NCBI GenBank assembly: GCA_012959695.1
Contig: DUCS01000041.1
Coordinates: forward strand, 21,133 to 56,612
Direction: 5' to 3'
Length of the DNA stretch: 35,480 nucleotides
From: Cycloclasticus sp.
GTDB taxonomy: Bacteria; Pseudomonadota; Gammaproteobacteria; Methylococcales; Cycloclasticaceae
Part shown: piece by piece, positions 1 through 10,070 of the stretch
Position numbering within the stretch: position 1 is the stretch's first letter
Layout: each line of letters opens with the position of its first letter
Program-made: the position numbers and the translations under genes
The notes under the pieces: model-generated
The model's database searches: none
What the model was told of the DNA's origin: nothing
What the model saw: the letters and a program-made list of their open reading frames with translations, nothing else

Positions 1-99
1 TCGTTTGAGGTTATGTGCCACACACATTAGTTCAAAACGGGTTCGGTTACGATCAAGGCCTAGGTAACGGGCTTTCGCCATGGCATTGTAATCCCCCCA
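1..99 (-). pseudogene. C-terminal remnant of an IS transposase (runs off left edge)
   Basis: Read on the minus strand from 99 to 1, the frame stays open and gives a peptide ending RNRTRFELMCVAHNLKR, preceded by GDYNAMAKARYLGLD. This resembles the conserved C-terminal end of DDE transposases of the IS4/IS5/IS1182 type (pattern K-A-R-Y-x-G-L, then N-R-T-R-F-E-L, then H-N-L-K-R). A stop codon (100-102 on the + strand) lies immediately upstream in the same frame, so the fragment has lost the rest of the protein inside the window. Only the tail is visible and the left edge cuts it, so the family assignment is by pattern only. Confidence 0.5.
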
Positions 100-202
100 T
101 TAACAACCGGAGTTAAAAGCAGAGATTAAGCCGCATTCAGTAAAAGTATTTCATCAGCTCTAATTGCTTATTTCTACTTAATTTACAATGCTTTACGTAC
201 AT

Positions 203-237
203 CTGACAACCCTAACATTTGGTATGTTAGGTGTCAG
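203..237. repeat. Imperfect inverted repeat (hairpin) upstream of tRNA-Arg
   Basis: The arm CTGACAACCCTAACAT (203-218) and the arm ATGTTAGGTGTCAG (224-237) are complementary except for two extra bases in the left arm, leaving a loop of about 5 bases. It lies in a 270-base non-coding stretch between the transposase remnant and tRNA-Arg. It has no T-run, so it is not a convincing terminator. It could be a leftover insertion-element end or an operator. A weaker 6-bp hairpin (264-281) follows it. Confidence 0.4.
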
Positions 238-320
238 CCCCAAAAGTAATTAGCCACCTCATTAACCCTACAAAAAGGGTTGATTTATCCTTTCTATTTA
301 GTCCATTAGTGTTATCATTT

Positions 321-349
321 TTGTCTATTAAAACAATGTTTTCTAGAAC
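321..349 (+). promoter_or_regulatory. Candidate sigma-70 promoter for tRNA-Arg
   Basis: A -35-like TTGTCT (321-326) and a -10-like TAGAAC (344-349) are separated by exactly 17 bases. This places the start of transcription about 17 bases before the tRNA 5' end. Each hexamer matches consensus at four of six positions, so the call is tentative. Confidence 0.3.
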
Positions 350-372
350 CATTTGAATTTTAAAATATTCAT

Positions 373-449
373 GCCTCGGTAGCTCAGCTGGATAGAGCGC
401 ACCCCTCCTAAGGGTGAAGTCGCAGGTTCGAATCCTGCTCGGGGCACCA
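373..449 (+). tRNA. tRNA-Arg (anticodon CCU)
   Basis: The full cloverleaf can be folded by eye. The acceptor stem is 373-379 with 439-445 (two G-U pairs), the D stem 382-385 with 395-398, and the anticodon stem 400-404 with 412-416. The loop is CTCCTAA, with anticodon CCT at 407-409. The T stem is 422-426 with 434-438 around TTCGAAT. Discriminator A446 and an encoded CCA (447-449) complete it. CCU reads the rare arginine codon AGG. The gene stands alone 110 bases before sucA. Confidence 0.97.
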
Positions 450-495
450 ACATTATTATCCTTTTATTAAAATAGAAATTAAATGATACTAAATG

Positions 496-523
496 TTAAC
501 TTTTTTAAAATCTCAACTACACT
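496..523 (+). promoter_or_regulatory. Possible promoter of the sucA-sucB-lpd operon
   Basis: A -35-like TTAACT (496-501) and a -10-like TACACT (518-523) stand 16 bases apart, each matching consensus at four of six positions. They lie between tRNA-Arg and the sucA start at 560. No clearer promoter is visible in this gap, and read-through from the tRNA is possible. Confidence 0.25.
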
Positions 524-559
524 ATGGTGTAAGCAACGTCAGCCTGATGAGATATTTTA

Positions 560-3379
560 ATGAGCAACTTACTGCAGTTATTTAAAAGCACGTCTGCACT
601 TAACGGTGCCAACGCAAATTTTGTTGAAGATATGTACGAACAATATCTCAATGACCCCGATTCTGTCGATGAACAATGGCGAACTCAGTTTAATACCATT
701 CGTAACGGTGCTGAGACCATTGACATCCCCCACTCTTCCATCAAAAAACATTTTGCTGATTTAGCTAAAGCCCCAACGGGCGTTCGAGTTATTCAGGGCG
801 GCGAGTCAGCTGAGCAACTTGCTAAACAAGCGGCTGTTTCAAGGTTAATGAATGCGTATCGCATCAATGGTCATAAACAGGCGAACACTAATCCGCTCGA
901 CAACTCTAAGAAAAAACTTAACGCTGAACTTGATATCGCTTTTCACGGTTTAAGCGAGCTTGATCTTAATTCGCTATTTGACACAGGCACATTACACAAC
1001 ACGTCAGAACAGTTAGCGCTTAAAGATATTCTGCCTATTTTGAAAAAAACCTATTGCAGCAGCATTGGCGTGGAGTACATGCACATCAGCGACACTGAAA
1101 TGCGCTCATGGGTTAGACGCCGGATGGAAGGTCCCCGCGGACATTTAAATTTGGATGCTGATCAAAAAACGTGGTTGTTAAAGCTACTAACTGCCGCTGA
1201 AGGCATAGAAAATCACTTGCATAGAACCTATGTAGGACAAAAACGTTTCTCTTTGGAGGGCGGTGAAAGCTTAATCCCAATGCTAGACGAAATGATTCAA
1301 CGCTGTGGCGAACATGGCGTTAAAGAAACCGTTATAGGCATGGCGCACCGTGGGCGTTTAAACGTGTTGGTTAATATTTTTGGCAAAAACCCTTCTGTTC
1401 TTTTTGAAGAATTTGAAGGCAAACGCTCTGCTTCTCCTGCTAAAGATGGCTCGGGTGACGTTAAATATCACATGGGCTTTTCCTCTGACGTAGAAACACC
1501 CGGCGGCGAAATGCACCTTGCCTTAGCTTTCAACCCATCCCATCTCGAAATTATCAACCCTGTAATTGAAGGTTCCGTACGCGCTAGGCAAGACAGGCGT
1601 GGGGAAACAGGTGAAGAAGAAGTGGTAGCCATCCAGATACATGGTGATTCAGCCTTTTCTGGCCAGGGCGTTGTGATGGAAACCTTGCAAATGTCACGTA
1701 CGCGCGCATACGGTACGGGTGGCACTATTCATATTGTTATCAATAACCAAGTGGGTTTTACGACAAGTAATCCAGCCGATACACGCTCAACGTTGTACTG
1801 CACAGACGTTGCAAAAATGCTTGAAACACCTATTCTGCATTTTAATGCCGATGACCCTGAAGCCGTTCTTTTCGCCTCTCAACTGGCAGTAGATTTCCGT
1901 AAAGAATTTAAACAGGACATTGTTCTTGATCTAGTGTGTTACCGTCGCCGAGGTCACAACGAGGCTGATGAGCCGGCTGTTACTCAGCCACAGATGTACA
2001 AAACAATTCGCGCGTTACCGACAACACGTAAAATTTATGCCGACCGTCTGGTTAAAGAAGGCACGTTAGACAGCAAAGAACCTGCCAAATTGGCAGCAAT
2101 CTACCGTGCAGCTTTAGAAAAAGGCGACATCGTTTCACGACCTATTCTAGAACATAAAGTTAACCCCTTTGTTGCCAAATGGGATGCGCTTTTAGGCAGT
2201 AAATGGGACGACCTGTGCGACACGACCGTAACGGCAAAAAAATTCCAAGACGTCTCTAAAGCAATGTTGGAATTACCTCCCGAGTTTTCATTGCAAGCAC
2301 GTGTAGAAAAAGTAATGGAAAGCAGAAAGAAGATGTCAGTTGGCGCTCAACCTATTGATTGGGGCTATGCCGAAAACATGGCCTACGGAACATTACTCGC
2401 CGCCGGAAAAAACATTAGAATTACCGGCCAAGACGTCGGTCGCGGCACCTTTTTTCATCGTCACGCGGTTCTTCACAACACACTTAATGGTGAAACGTAC
2501 ACCCCTCTCCGTCACCTGATGCTTGAACAAGGTACGTTTTCTTTATACGACTCATTTTTATCAGAAGAAGCTGTTTTAGGATTCGAATACGGCTACGCCA
2601 CAACCGAACCCGATGACCTCGTTATCTGGGAGGCTCAATTTGGTGATTTTGCCAATGGCGCACAAGTTCTTATGGATCAATTTATTAGTTCTGGTGAAAC
2701 AAAATGGGGCCGTCTGTGCGGACTTACACTACTATTACCACACGGTTATGAAGGTCAAGGCCCGGAACATTCCTCTGCTCGATTAGAGCGATACCTACAA
2801 TTATGCGCCGAACACAATATGCAAGTATGCGTACCATCGACACCGTCTCAAATCTTCCATTTGATTCGTCGACAATCACTCAGTTACTTCCGTAAACCTC
2901 TCATCGTCATGAGTCCAAAAAGTTTACTGCGTCACAAGTTAGCCACTTCAACATTAGAAGACCTAACGAAAGGACATTTCCAGCTCCTTATTCAAGAAAT
3001 TGACGACATTGATCCGAAAAAAGTAACGCGAATGGTTGTCTGTTCAGGAAAAGTCTATTACGAGCTTCTCGAACAACGCCGTGCTGATAAGCTTAAAAAC
3101 GTGGTCATTTTGCGAGCAGAACAGCTCTATCCATTCCCAATTGATGAATTACATGATTCATTCAAACAGTACCCTAAATTAAAACAACTTGTTTGGTGTC
3201 AAGAAGAACCAATGAACCAAGGTGCCTGGTACCAAATTAGGCATCGTTTCTTTGACCTACTCAGCAAAAAACTTGAATTAAAATATGCTGGTCGAAACAT
3301 GTCTGCATCACCAGCCGTTGGACAATTTAGCCTACACGTCGAACAGCAACAAAAATTAATCCACGAAGCACTCTATTAA
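560..3379 (+). CDS. sucA: 2-oxoglutarate dehydrogenase E1 component
   Basis: This is the thiamine-diphosphate-dependent E1 subunit of the 2-oxoglutarate dehydrogenase complex, which decarboxylates 2-oxoglutarate and succinylates the lipoyl group of SucB in the TCA cycle. At 939 residues it has the family's usual length. An N-terminal E2-binding segment is recognisable around residues 21-40 (VEDMYEQYLNDPDSV). Conserved blocks are MAHRGRLNVL (261-270), HGDSAFSGQG (361-370), INNQVGFTT (394-402), NADDP (429-433) and GHNEADEP (465-472). The second half carries GQDVGRGTFFHRH and LPHGYEGQGPEHSSAR. The start has only a weak purine stretch (TGATGAGA) upstream, but the N-terminal sequence matches the family. 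It is the first gene of sucA-sucB-lpd, and sucB follows after 28 bases. Confidence 0.98.
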   Translation: MSNLLQLFKSTSALNGANANFVEDMYEQYLNDPDSVDEQWRTQFNTIRNGAETIDIPHSSIKKHFADLAKAPTGVRVIQGGESAEQLAKQAAVSRLMNAYRINGHKQANTNPLDNSKKKLNAELDIAFHGLSELDLNSLFDTGTLHNTSEQLALKDILPILKKTYCSSIGVEYMHISDTEMRSWVRRRMEGPRGHLNLDADQKTWLLKLLTAAEGIENHLHRTYVGQKRFSLEGGESLIPMLDEMIQRCGEHGVKETVIGMAHRGRLNVLVNIFGKNPSVLFEEFEGKRSASPAKDGSGDVKYHMGFSSDVETPGGEMHLALAFNPSHLEIINPVIEGSVRARQDRRGETGEEEVVAIQIHGDSAFSGQGVVMETLQMSRTRAYGTGGTIHIVINNQVGFTTSNPADTRSTLYCTDVAKMLETPILHFNADDPEAVLFASQLAVDFRKEFKQDIVLDLVCYRRRGHNEADEPAVTQPQMYKTIRALPTTRKIYADRLVKEGTLDSKEPAKLAAIYRAALEKGDIVSRPILEHKVNPFVAKWDALLGSKWDDLCDTTVTAKKFQDVSKAMLELPPEFSLQARVEKVMESRKKMSVGAQPIDWGYAENMAYGTLLAAGKNIRITGQDVGRGTFFHRHAVLHNTLNGETYTPLRHLMLEQGTFSLYDSFLSEEAVLGFEYGYATTEPDDLVIWEAQFGDFANGAQVLMDQFISSGETKWGRLCGLTLLLPHGYEGQGPEHSSARLERYLQLCAEHNMQVCVPSTPSQIFHLIRRQSLSYFRKPLIVMSPKSLLRHKLATSTLEDLTKGHFQLLIQEIDDIDPKKVTRMVVCSGKVYYELLEQRRADKLKNVVILRAEQLYPFPIDELHDSFKQYPKLKQLVWCQEEPMNQGAWYQIRHRFFDLLSKKLELKYAGRNMSASPAVGQFSLHVEQQQKLIHEALY

Positions 3380-3407
3380 CGCATTGACTTTAAAAAAGGA
3401 ATAAACC

Positions 3408-4649
3408 ATGAGCATTGAAGTCGTAGTACCCACCCTTCCAGAATCTGTAGCCGACGCCACGTTAGTAACATGGCATAAAAAAGCCGGTGACATCGTATTA
3501 AAGGATGAAAACCTGGTCGATTTAGAAACCGACAAAGTAGTGCTTGAAGTCCCAGCACTAGTTGATGGTATTTTAGCCGATGTAATCGAAGCCGAAGGGG
3601 CTATCGTATTAAGTGGCCAATTAATTGGCCGAATAGAACCCGGCGATGTTGCTGCGGCAAGCCCAGAGACTGAAGAGTCTAAACCAGAAGCACCAACACT
3701 GCCCGTTGAAAAGAACTCAGGCTCAAGTGCTGCGCTCAGTCCCGCCGTAAGAAAACTGGTGGCCGAGCATGGCTTGGACACAAGTACCATTAGCGCAACA
3801 GGCAAAGGTGGTCGAATCACCAAAACAGATATTCTCAGTCACATTAAAAATCAGTCGTCTGCTGTTGCGGCACCAGCACGTGCTGCACCTGCATCCACGC
3901 CTGCAAAAGCTGCAGCCGCTGCCCAAATGCCAGTTTTGCCATCAAGTGATAGAGCGGAACAACGTGTCCCTATGACACGTCTGCGCGCCAAAGTTGCCGA
4001 GCGACTTATTCAGGCTCAACAGAACACCGCCATGTTGACGACCTTTAACGAAGTCAATATGCAGCCGATTATGGATATTCGCGCTAAATATAAAGATTTA
4101 TTTATTAAAACTCACGACACCAAGCTAGGCTTCATGTCGTTTTTCGTTAAGGCATCCGTTGAGTCATTAAAACTTTTCCCGTCTGTTAATGCCTCGGTTG
4201 ACGAGCAAGATATTATTTACCATGGCTATTACGATATTGGTATAGCCGTCTCGTCACCACGCGGTTTAGTGGTTCCAGTATTGCGTGACGCCGACTTAAA
4301 AAACTTCGCTGCGATTGAAAGTGGCATCACTGAATATGGCATGAAAGCGCGAGATGGTAATTTAGGGTTAGATGACTTAATGGGCGGCACGTTTACTATC
4401 ACTAACGGTGGTATTTTCGGCTCCATGATGTCGACACCTATTTTGAACCCACCACAAAGCGCCATTTTAGGCATGCACGCTATCAATCAACGCGTGATGG
4501 TGGAAAACGGTGAAATGGTTATTCGCCCCATGATGTATCTTGCACTGTCTTATGATCACCGAATTATTGATGGTAAAGAAGCTGTCTCGTTCCTAGTGAC
4601 TATCAAGGACTTCCTTGAAGACCCAGCAAGATTGCTATTAAACGTATAG
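3408..4649 (+). CDS. sucB: Dihydrolipoyllysine succinyltransferase (E2 of 2-oxoglutarate dehydrogenase)
   Basis: This is the E2 core of the 2-oxoglutarate dehydrogenase complex and transfers the succinyl group from lipoamide to CoA. There is one lipoyl domain (residues 1-77) with the lipoylated lysine K43 in [12 protein letters not shown] peripheral E1/E3-binding domain follows at about 109-145 ([14 protein letters not shown], then [12 protein letters not shown]). An Ala/Pro-rich linker leads to the acyltransferase domain (about 185-411), which ends in [13 protein letters not shown] with active-site H384 and D388. The 413-residue length is normal. A good ribosome site (AAAAAAGGAAT) precedes the ATG. 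The preceding gene is SucA and the next is its own E3, which separates it from a pyruvate dehydrogenase E2. Confidence 0.97.
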   Translation: MSIEVVVPTLPESVADATLVTWHKKAGDIVLKDENLVDLETDKVVLEVPALVDGILADVIEAEGAIVLSGQLIGRIEPGDVAAASPETEESKPEAPTLPVEKNSGSSAALSPAVRKLVAEHGLDTSTISATGKGGRITKTDILSHIKNQSSAVAAPARAAPASTPAKAAAAAQMPVLPSSDRAEQRVPMTRLRAKVAERLIQAQQNTAMLTTFNEVNMQPIMDIRAKYKDLFIKTHDTKLGFMSFFVKASVESLKLFPSVNASVDEQDIIYHGYYDIGIAVSSPRGLVVPVLRDADLKNFAAIESGITEYGMKARDGNLGLDDLMGGTFTITNGGIFGSMMSTPILNPPQSAILGMHAINQRVMVENGEMVIRPMMYLALSYDHRIIDGKEAVSFLVTIKDFLEDPARLLLNV

Positions 4650-6101
<1,452 letters not shown>

Positions 6102-6120
6102 CATTAACTCTCAGTACATT

Positions 6121-6149
6121 AAAAGAGCCGGCATAAACCGGCTCTTTTT
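6121..6149 (+). terminator. Rho-independent terminator after lpd
   Basis: A perfect 11-bp stem, AAAAGAGCCGG (6121-6131) with CCGGCTCTTTT (6138-6148), encloses a CATAAA loop and ends in a T-run. It closes the sucA-sucB-lpd transcript and separates it from the fumarase gene. Confidence 0.9.
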
Positions 6150-6225
6150 ACAAACAACACCAGTTTGTTTAAATGCTTTTTAAACATTTGGTACTATTAC
6201 TTATCGCCAATCATAGAGTTTACAC

Positions 6226-7749
6226 ATGACTATTATTAAACAAGACGACTTCATCGAAAGTGTTGCTGCGGCTTTCCAATTTATCTCTTATTATCACCCA
6301 AAAGATTACATTCAAGCGCTAGGTAAAGCCTACGAGCTTGAAGAATCGCCGGCTGCTAAAGATGCGATGGCGCAAATTTTGTTAAATTCACGCATGTGCG
6401 CGATGGATCACCGCCCTATTTGCCAAGACACGGGCATCGCTAACTTATTCTTAGACATCGGCATGGACATTCAATGGGATGCCACCATGAGCGTACAAGA
6501 AATGTGTGACGAAGGCGTTCGACAAGCCTATAAGCACCCTGACAACGTTTTAAGAGCCTCTATTGTTGCTGATCCTCTGGGCGCACGTAAAAACACCGGC
6601 GACAACACCCCAGCCGTTGTACACATGAAGTTAATACCGGGTAATACCGTCAGTGTTCATGTTGCGGCTAAAGGCGGCGGCTCCGAAAATAAGTCCAAGT
6701 TCGTGATGCTTAACCCAAGCGATAGTCTGGTTGATTGGGTACTTAAAACCGTCCCAACGATGGGTGCTGGCTGGTGCCCGCCGGGCATTTTAGGTATTGG
6801 TGTTGGTGGTACGGCTGAAATGGCGATGAAACTCGCTAAAGAGTCTCTAATGCAGCACATTGATATCCAAAAACTTAAAGACCGTGGCCCGAATGATCGC
6901 GCTGAAGAAATGCGCTTAGAACTCTATGAAAAGGTCAATGCATTGGGCATCGGCGCGCAAGGTTTAGGTGGCTTAACAACCGTCTTAGACGTAAAAATCA
7001 ATCACATGCCAACCCATGCAGCCTCACTTCCCATTGCAATGATTCCCAACTGCGCAGCGACACGCCACGCACACTTTGTATTAGATGGTTCTGGCCCTTC
7101 ATTTATCGAACCGCCAAAACTTGAAGATTGGCCCGATGTTTCATGGGCGCCCGACGCGCAAACAAAACACGTTAACCTTGATACTGTAACCCAAGAAGAA
7201 GCACAAGCTTGGCAGCCAGGTGATCGATTGTTACTTAGCGGCCATATGCTAACAGGGCGTGATGCTGCTCATAAACGCATCGCGGATATGTTTGCCAAAG
7301 GCGAATCATTACCCGACGGTGTTGATTTTAAAAACCGCTTTATCTACTACGTTGGCCCTGTCGATCCAGTTAAAGGTGAAGTGGTTGGCCCTGCTGGACC
7401 TACAACCGCCACACGGATGGATAAATTTACAGAAATGATGCTGGCTAAAACAGGCTTACTCGGCATGATTGGTAAAGCCGAACGTGGGCCTACTGGTATT
7501 GCGGCAATTAAGAAACATAAAGCCACGTATTTAATGGCCGTTGGTGGGGCTGCTTATTTGGTATCGAAAGCGATTAAAGGGTCAAAAATCATTGCCTTTG
7601 AAGACTTAGGTATGGAGGCCATCCGAGAGTTCTATGTTGAAGATATGCCCGTTACCGTAGCCGTTGACTCAAACGGTGAATCTGTTCATAAAACGGGGCC
7701 TGCTCACTGGCAGTCTAAAATTGCTGGCATCCCCATTGTTGCGGGATAA
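6226..7749 (+). CDS. fumA: Class I (iron-sulfur) fumarate hydratase
   Basis: It interconverts fumarate and malate using an oxygen-sensitive [4Fe-4S] cluster. The three likely cluster cysteines are C66 (RPICQDTG), C184 (GWCPPG) and C276 (IPNCAATRHAHF); their spacing (118 and 92) closely matches that remembered for E. coli FumA. The alpha half (about 1-280) and the beta half (from about 305, with GDRLLLSGHMLTGRDAAHKR and later GPTTATRMDKF) are fused in one 507-residue chain, as in FumA/FumB. It is transcribed alone between two terminators. The symbol follows E. coli usage, and FumA versus FumB cannot be told apart here. L(+)-tartrate dehydratase is a related family but is usually shorter or split. 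Confidence 0.93.
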   Translation: MTIIKQDDFIESVAAAFQFISYYHPKDYIQALGKAYELEESPAAKDAMAQILLNSRMCAMDHRPICQDTGIANLFLDIGMDIQWDATMSVQEMCDEGVRQAYKHPDNVLRASIVADPLGARKNTGDNTPAVVHMKLIPGNTVSVHVAAKGGGSENKSKFVMLNPSDSLVDWVLKTVPTMGAGWCPPGILGIGVGGTAEMAMKLAKESLMQHIDIQKLKDRGPNDRAEEMRLELYEKVNALGIGAQGLGGLTTVLDVKINHMPTHAASLPIAMIPNCAATRHAHFVLDGSGPSFIEPPKLEDWPDVSWAPDAQTKHVNLDTVTQEEAQAWQPGDRLLLSGHMLTGRDAAHKRIADMFAKGESLPDGVDFKNRFIYYVGPVDPVKGEVVGPAGPTTATRMDKFTEMMLAKTGLLGMIGKAERGPTGIAAIKKHKATYLMAVGGAAYLVSKAIKGSKIIAFEDLGMEAIREFYVEDMPVTVAVDSNGESVHKTGPAHWQSKIAGIPIVAG

Positions 7750-7768
7750 CATCCCGTCATTTTGATAC

Positions 7769-7798
7769 AAAAAAGCCAAGCGTTTGCTTGGCTTTTTT
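7769..7798. terminator. Bidirectional terminator between fumarase and parC
   Basis: A perfect 12-bp stem, AAAAAAGCCAAG (7769-7780) with CTTGGCTTTTTT (7787-7798), has a 6-base loop. The A and T runs on both sides let it serve the fumarase gene (+) and the convergent parC (-), whose stop is at 7818. Confidence 0.92.
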
Positions 7799-7817
7799 AT
7801 TACAACTGCTTTTTAAG

Positions 7818-10061
7818 CTATTCTTTAGTCACTAACTCAATGCCATCTGGGTTTTGAAAGCCCCTCGGTAATTTCGCACCACGTTGCGCCCTCTTTCCTC
7901 TATACACATCTAAATCAGAGAGTTTTAAGTTGATATGACGTTTGCCTGCGCGAATACGGATAGCTTGCTGATCACTCACCACACAAAATCCAACCACTTT
8001 ATCGTCGCCAGACTTTAAATCCTTACTCGGTATTTGAATCAATTTATTGCCTTTGCCGCGTGCCAGTTCCGGTACGTCACTCACTGGGAATATCAACAAG
8101 CGACCTTGTTGACTAATAATCGCGACCAAGCCGTCTTCAGCGTCATATAACGCAGGTGAAAGCACCGTTGAACCTTGCGGTAATGATAACAATGCCTTGC
8201 CGGCTTTATTCTTCGTATACAATTCAGCTAATTTAGTCACGAAGCCATAGCCAGCGCTTGAAGACAGCATGACTTTTTCGTCTTTACCCGCCATCACATC
8301 GGTAAACATGGCCCCTGCCGGCGGCTTTAAACTACCCGTTAGTGGCTCACCTTGCCCCCTTGCAGAAGGCAATCCATGCACAGCTTGATTGTATATTCGT
8401 CCCGTGGAGTCTAAGAAATAAACCAGACTATTACTGCGACCTTTAGCCGATGCCAAGTATTCGTCGCCGGATCTAAACGTTAGACTCTTCGGATCAATAT
8501 CATGTCCTTTGGCGGCACGTACCCAACCTTTTTGTGAAATAACAATCGTCATCGATTCATTAGGAATTAACGCACGCTCATCCAAGGCTTTCGCAGCGTC
8601 TTTTACAACGATGGGCGAACGTCGCGCATCACCGTGTAAGGCAGCATCGGCTTGAATTTCCTTTTTAACCAAGGTACGCAAGCGCTGTTTAGAACCCAGT
8701 ATTTTTTCTAATCCATCGCGCTCTTTTGCCAACTCATCTTGCTCGGCGCGAATTTTAAACTCTTCTAATTTCGCTAATTGACGAAGTTTAATTTCTAAAA
8801 TAGCGTGCGCTTGAACATCAGTAATCGAGAAACGTTGCATCAATGCTTCTTTCGGTTTGTCTTCTTCGCGAATAATTTGAATCACTTCATCAATGTTCAA
8901 ATACGCAATCAACAAGCCGCCTAAAATATGCAGACGGTCATTCACTTTATCCAAACGATAATCCAGCCTTTTTCTGACCGTTTCAATTCGATAGCTTAGC
9001 CACTCCGTTAACACCGCTTTCAAATTTTTCACTTGTGGTTTGCCAGATAAGCCAATCACATTAAAGTTAACCCGATAAGTGCGCTCTAAATCTGTGGTGG
9101 CGAAAAGGTGCGACATTAACTGCTCAATATCCACACGATTGGAACGCGGCGAAATAACCAAGCGCGTTGGGTTCTCATGGTCTGACTCATCTCGCAAATC
9201 TTCAACAATCGGTAATTTCTTCGCTTGCATTTGTGCCGCAATTTGCTCTAGCACTTTAGCACCAGACACTTGATACGGTAGCGCGGTTACAATAATGTGC
9301 CCTTGTTCCATTTCATAACAAGCACGCGCACGTAAGCTACCACCGCCCTTCTCGTACATTGCTTTAATGTCTTCACGCGAGGTGATAATTTCAGCCTCTG
9401 TCGGAAAATCAGGGCCCTTGATATGTTCCATTAAGTCCGTCAAATCGGCTTTCGGCTCGTCCAATAAGCGAATACATGCGGTAGCGACTTCATTAAGATT
9501 GTGCGGAGGAATATCCGTCGACATACCGACAGCAATCCCCGTTACACCGTTTAATAACAAGTTAGGCAAACGCGCTGGCAACAAGACCGGCTCTTTTAAC
9601 GTCCCATCGAAATTATCTGTCCATTCGACTGTGCCTTGTGCTAATTCGCCCAATAAGGTATCCGAATAAGGCGCTAGGCGCGATTCGGTATAACGCATGG
9701 CAGCAAACGATTTAGGGTCATCTGGCGACCCCCAGTTACCCTGCCCGTCGACTAAAGGATAACGATACGCAAAAGGCTGCGCCATATGCACCATCGCTTC
9801 GTAACACGCCGTATCACCGTGCGGATGGAACTTACCTAATACATCACCAACCGTACGCGCAGATTTTTTAAACTTTGCGTTATTGGATAACCCTAGTTCA
9901 GACATGGCATAGACAATGCGCCGTTGCACCGGCTTTAAGCCGTCGGCAATATGTGGCAACGCACGGTCCAAAATCACGTACATGGAATAATCTAAATACG
10001 CTTTTTCCGTGAAATCTTTCAGTGGCAGCGTTTCGATATTTTCAAATTGAGTGGTGCTCAT
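7818..10061 (-). CDS. parC: DNA topoisomerase IV subunit A
   Basis: This is the breakage-reunion subunit of topoisomerase IV, which decatenates daughter chromosomes together with ParE. The catalytic tyrosine is Y124 in [10 protein letters not shown]. The quinolone-determining region [13 protein letters not shown] spans 79-91 and has T84 and E88 where E. coli ParC has S80 and E84. Further family blocks include [19 protein letters not shown] and [20 protein letters not shown]. The C-terminal third has the diverged blade repeats of ParC rather than GyrA. At 747 residues it is close to the usual length. The ATG is preceded by AAGAG. It lies 9 bases after parE, in one transcript. Confidence 0.96.
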   Translation of the reverse strand: MSTTQFENIETLPLKDFTEKAYLDYSMYVILDRALPHIADGLKPVQRRIVYAMSELGLSNNAKFKKSARTVGDVLGKFHPHGDTACYEAMVHMAQPFAYRYPLVDGQGNWGSPDDPKSFAAMRYTESRLAPYSDTLLGELAQGTVEWTDNFDGTLKEPVLLPARLPNLLLNGVTGIAVGMSTDIPPHNLNEVATACIRLLDEPKADLTDLMEHIKGPDFPTEAEIITSREDIKAMYEKGGGSLRARACYEMEQGHIIVTALPYQVSGAKVLEQIAAQMQAKKLPIVEDLRDESDHENPTRLVISPRSNRVDIEQLMSHLFATTDLERTYRVNFNVIGLSGKPQVKNLKAVLTEWLSYRIETVRKRLDYRLDKVNDRLHILGGLLIAYLNIDEVIQIIREEDKPKEALMQRFSITDVQAHAILEIKLRQLAKLEEFKIRAEQDELAKERDGLEKILGSKQRLRTLVKKEIQADAALHGDARRSPIVVKDAAKALDERALIPNESMTIVISQKGWVRAAKGHDIDPKSLTFRSGDEYLASAKGRSNSLVYFLDSTGRIYNQAVHGLPSARGQGEPLTGSLKPPAGAMFTDVMAGKDEKVMLSSSAGYGFVTKLAELYTKNKAGKALLSLPQGSTVLSPALYDAEDGLVAIISQQGRLLIFPVSDVPELARGKGNKLIQIPSKDLKSGDDKVVGFCVVSDQQAIRIRAGKRHINLKLSDLDVYRGKRAQRGAKLPRGFQNPDGIELVTKE

Positions 10062-10070
10062 AATAGTCTC

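Noticed and set aside
1-560. Genomic island integrated at tRNA-Arg(CCU)
   Set aside because: This tRNA is a known kind of integration target, but the 3' side leads directly into sucA with no integrase and no repeated tRNA 3' end nearby.
3356-3823. Long open frames antisense to sucA and sucB, and similar ones opposite fumarase, ftsH and carB
   Set aside because: They lie wholly within or mostly across convincing genes, show no recognisable domain and lack ribosome sites. They follow from codon bias of the real strand.
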